From: Thermoleophilia bacterium UBA5186
GTDB taxonomy: Bacteria; Actinomycetota; Thermoleophilia; Gaiellales; Gaiellaceae
Length of the DNA stretch: 5,822 bases
Assembly: GCA_002413095.1 (NCBI GenBank)
Contig: DHWI01000190.1
Location: forward strand, 9,733 to 15,554
Reading direction: 5' to 3'
The notes beneath the pieces were generated by a model that worked only from the letters and a program-made list of their open reading frames with translations, searched no databases and had not been told where the DNA came from. The first letter of the stretch is position 1, and the number at the start of each line of letters is the position of its first letter. The position numbers and the translations under genes were made by a program. Below are positions 4,927 through 5,822 of the stretch, one piece after another.

Positions 4927-5478
4927 TCAGTTCATGGAGGGATCCAGCGGCATGCGCGCGAGCAGCTCGTACTGGCCGCCGCGGCGCCGCAGAACCGCGG
5001 CCCAGAGGTCGTCGTCGGGCGAGGGAAAGACATCCCGCTCCAGCGCAGGCGCGACGATCCAGTCGTCCCCGGAGAGCTCGTCCTCGAGCTGACCAGCGCC
5101 CCAGCCGGCGAGCCCGATGTAGATCCGCGCGCGCCGGGTCGAGGCGCCGACGAGCTCGAAGTCCGCGTCGCCGGAGACGAAGCCGATGTCGCCGAGGACG
5201 ACCGCCGCCGCCTCAGCGGGATCGTCGAACTCGGCGAGGATCACGACGGCCTCGTCGTCGACCGGCCCGCCGACGTACACCGTCTCGTCATCCTCGACGA
5301 GCGGGGCGAGCTCGGGCGCGACCTCGACCACCGTCGCCTCCGAGGGCTGATTCAGCACGATGCCGATCGCGCCCTCGTCGGAGTGCTGCACGACGAGCAC
5401 GACCGAGCGGCGGAAGTTCGGATCGAAGAGGGACGGCGAGGCGACGAGGAGCTGACCGGTGAGCGGATCGTGATCCAT
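4927..5478 (-). CDS. YqgE/AlgH family protein
   Basis: A 183-residue protein of the UPF0301 (YqgE/AlgH) family, close to the usual 185-190. Conserved blocks are 'LTGQLLVASPSLFDPNFRRSVVLVVQHSDEGAIGIVLNQPS' (residues 6-46, split by small variations), 'VYVGGPVD' (67-74) and 'RIYIGLAGWGAGQLEDEL' (117-135), followed by 'DDWIVAPA' (138-145). The molecular function is poorly defined; AlgH was named for an effect on alginate expression in Pseudomonas, but the family is widespread and a transcriptional role is not established. The ATG at 5478 is chosen because the family starts just before 'LTGQLLVA'; an adjacent GTG at 5481 is an alternative. The same frame stays open to 5799, but that part is antisense to the alcohol dehydrogenase and lacks family similarity. 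No strong Shine-Dalgarno is visible. Confidence 0.93.
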   Translation of the reverse strand: MDHDPLTGQLLVASPSLFDPNFRRSVVLVVQHSDEGAIGIVLNQPSEATVVEVAPELAPLVEDDETVYVGGPVDDEAVVILAEFDDPAEAAAVVLGDIGFVSGDADFELVGASTRRARIYIGLAGWGAGQLEDELSGDDWIVAPALERDVFPSPDDDLWAAVLRRRGGQYELLARMPLDPSMN

Positions 5479-5482
5479 CACG
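5469..5482. promoter_or_regulatory. Dyad at the divergent AlgH / alcohol dehydrogenase junction
   Basis: CGTGAT-CC-ATCACG, a perfect 6-bp dyad with a 2-bp centre. It spans the AlgH start codon and lies 26 bp before the alcohol dehydrogenase ATG. The 2-nt loop makes an RNA hairpin unlikely, so it would act as a DNA-level operator. The two start codons are separated by only 30 bp, so any promoters must overlap coding sequence or give very short or leaderless transcripts. No convincing -35/-10 pair is seen. Confidence 0.35.
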
Positions 5483-5508
5483 GCATTGTGGCCTGAGATG
5501 ATCGGCTC

Positions 5509-5822
5509 ATGAAGATTCGAGCCGCCGTGCTGGAGGAATTCGGCACGCCGCTGGAGGTTCAGGAGGTGGAGTTGGCCGAGCCGCAGGCGGGCGAGGTGCT
5601 CGTCCGGCTCGTCGCTTGCGGCGTCTGCCACACCGACTTGTACACCGCTTCCGGCGCGGATCCGTCCGGCTACGCGCCGACCGTTCTCGGCCACGAGGGC
5701 GCGGGTGTCGTCGAGCAGGTCGGGGAGCGCGTCAGCTCGCTCACGCCCGGCGATCACGTCGTCACGCTCTTCTCCCCGCAGTGCCGCGAGTGCGAGCACT
5801 GCCTCGATCCGCGCACGAACCT
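5509..5822 (+). CDS. Class III-type zinc alcohol dehydrogenase, N-terminal part
   Basis: The first 104 codons of a medium-chain zinc alcohol dehydrogenase; the gene runs off the right edge. Visible signatures are 'VACGVCHTDLYTASGADP' (residues 35-52) with catalytic zinc ligand C40, 'LGHEGAGVV' (60-68) with H62 and E63, 'PGDHVV' (80-85), and the structural zinc cysteines C92, C95 and C98 in 'CRECEHC'; the fourth cysteine is expected just past the edge. The 'GADP' insertion and 'RTN' after the cysteines fit class III (S-(hydroxymethyl)glutathione/formaldehyde dehydrogenase) rather than mycothiol-dependent or simple ethanol dehydrogenases. The NAD-binding domain is not in the window, so the cofactor thiol and substrate remain open. 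The ATG is chosen because an earlier ATG at 5498 runs into a stop after four codons; no strong Shine-Dalgarno is visible. It diverges from the AlgH gene. Confidence 0.92.
   Translation, partial: MKIRAAVLEEFGTPLEVQEVELAEPQAGEVLVRLVACGVCHTDLYTASGADPSGYAPTVLGHEGAGVVEQVGERVSSLTPGDHVVTLFSPQCRECEHCLDPRTN

Noticed and set aside
5479..5799. Upstream extension of the AlgH-family gene
   Set aside because: It is antisense to the alcohol dehydrogenase and bears no family similarity; the conserved AlgH N-terminus begins at the ATG at 5478.

Overview
The window is very GC-rich, densely coded and bacterial. High GC, frequent GTG/TTG starts, arginine-rich out-of-frame shadows and the residue style of the cold-shock protein, IF-1 and ApbE suggest an actinobacterium-like genome, perhaps a deep-branching class such as Thermoleophilia. 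That placement is an impression, not a demonstrated result. I see no IS element, CRISPR array, tRNA, rRNA or phage gene, and no gene-free stretch longer than about 150 bases.

Nine genes lie on the minus strand, so they read from right to left; a tenth, cut by the right edge, is on the plus strand. In minus-strand order they are: a YqgE/AlgH protein (5478-4927); a two-module VOC ring-cleaving dioxygenase of the MhqO type (4867-3944); a small single-span membrane or exported protein (3795-3526); an ApbE-type FAD:protein FMN transferase (3529-2672); a six-span ferric-reductase-like haem membrane protein with an unrecognised extracytoplasmic domain (2681-1719); a single-module VOC protein (1693-1307); a cold-shock protein (1200-997); IF-1 (925-704); and a PAS-LuxR regulator (642-43). 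A class III zinc alcohol dehydrogenase (5509 onward) diverges from the AlgH gene across only 30 bp, next to a short dyad.

Two units stand out. The first is a tightly overlapped three-gene redox cassette: small membrane protein (4-nt overlap), ApbE, then the haem protein (10-nt overlap, with its own strong Shine-Dalgarno). The haem protein keeps the two His pairs with the spacing of NOX/ferric reductases but has no FAD/NAD(P)H domain. No protein here has the classical ApbE target motif, so the flavinylation substrate is unknown. The second is a csp-infA pair placed away from ribosomal-protein genes. It has a leader hairpin that reaches into the csp Shine-Dalgarno, a long GC-rich hairpin between the genes, and an infA that must start at TTG because an in-frame stop directly precedes it. 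This suggests RNA-level control of a cold-shock/translation-initiation unit.

The AlgH, dioxygenase and alcohol dehydrogenase genes resemble chromosomal housekeeping and detoxification genes. No complete known defence or mobile system is present.
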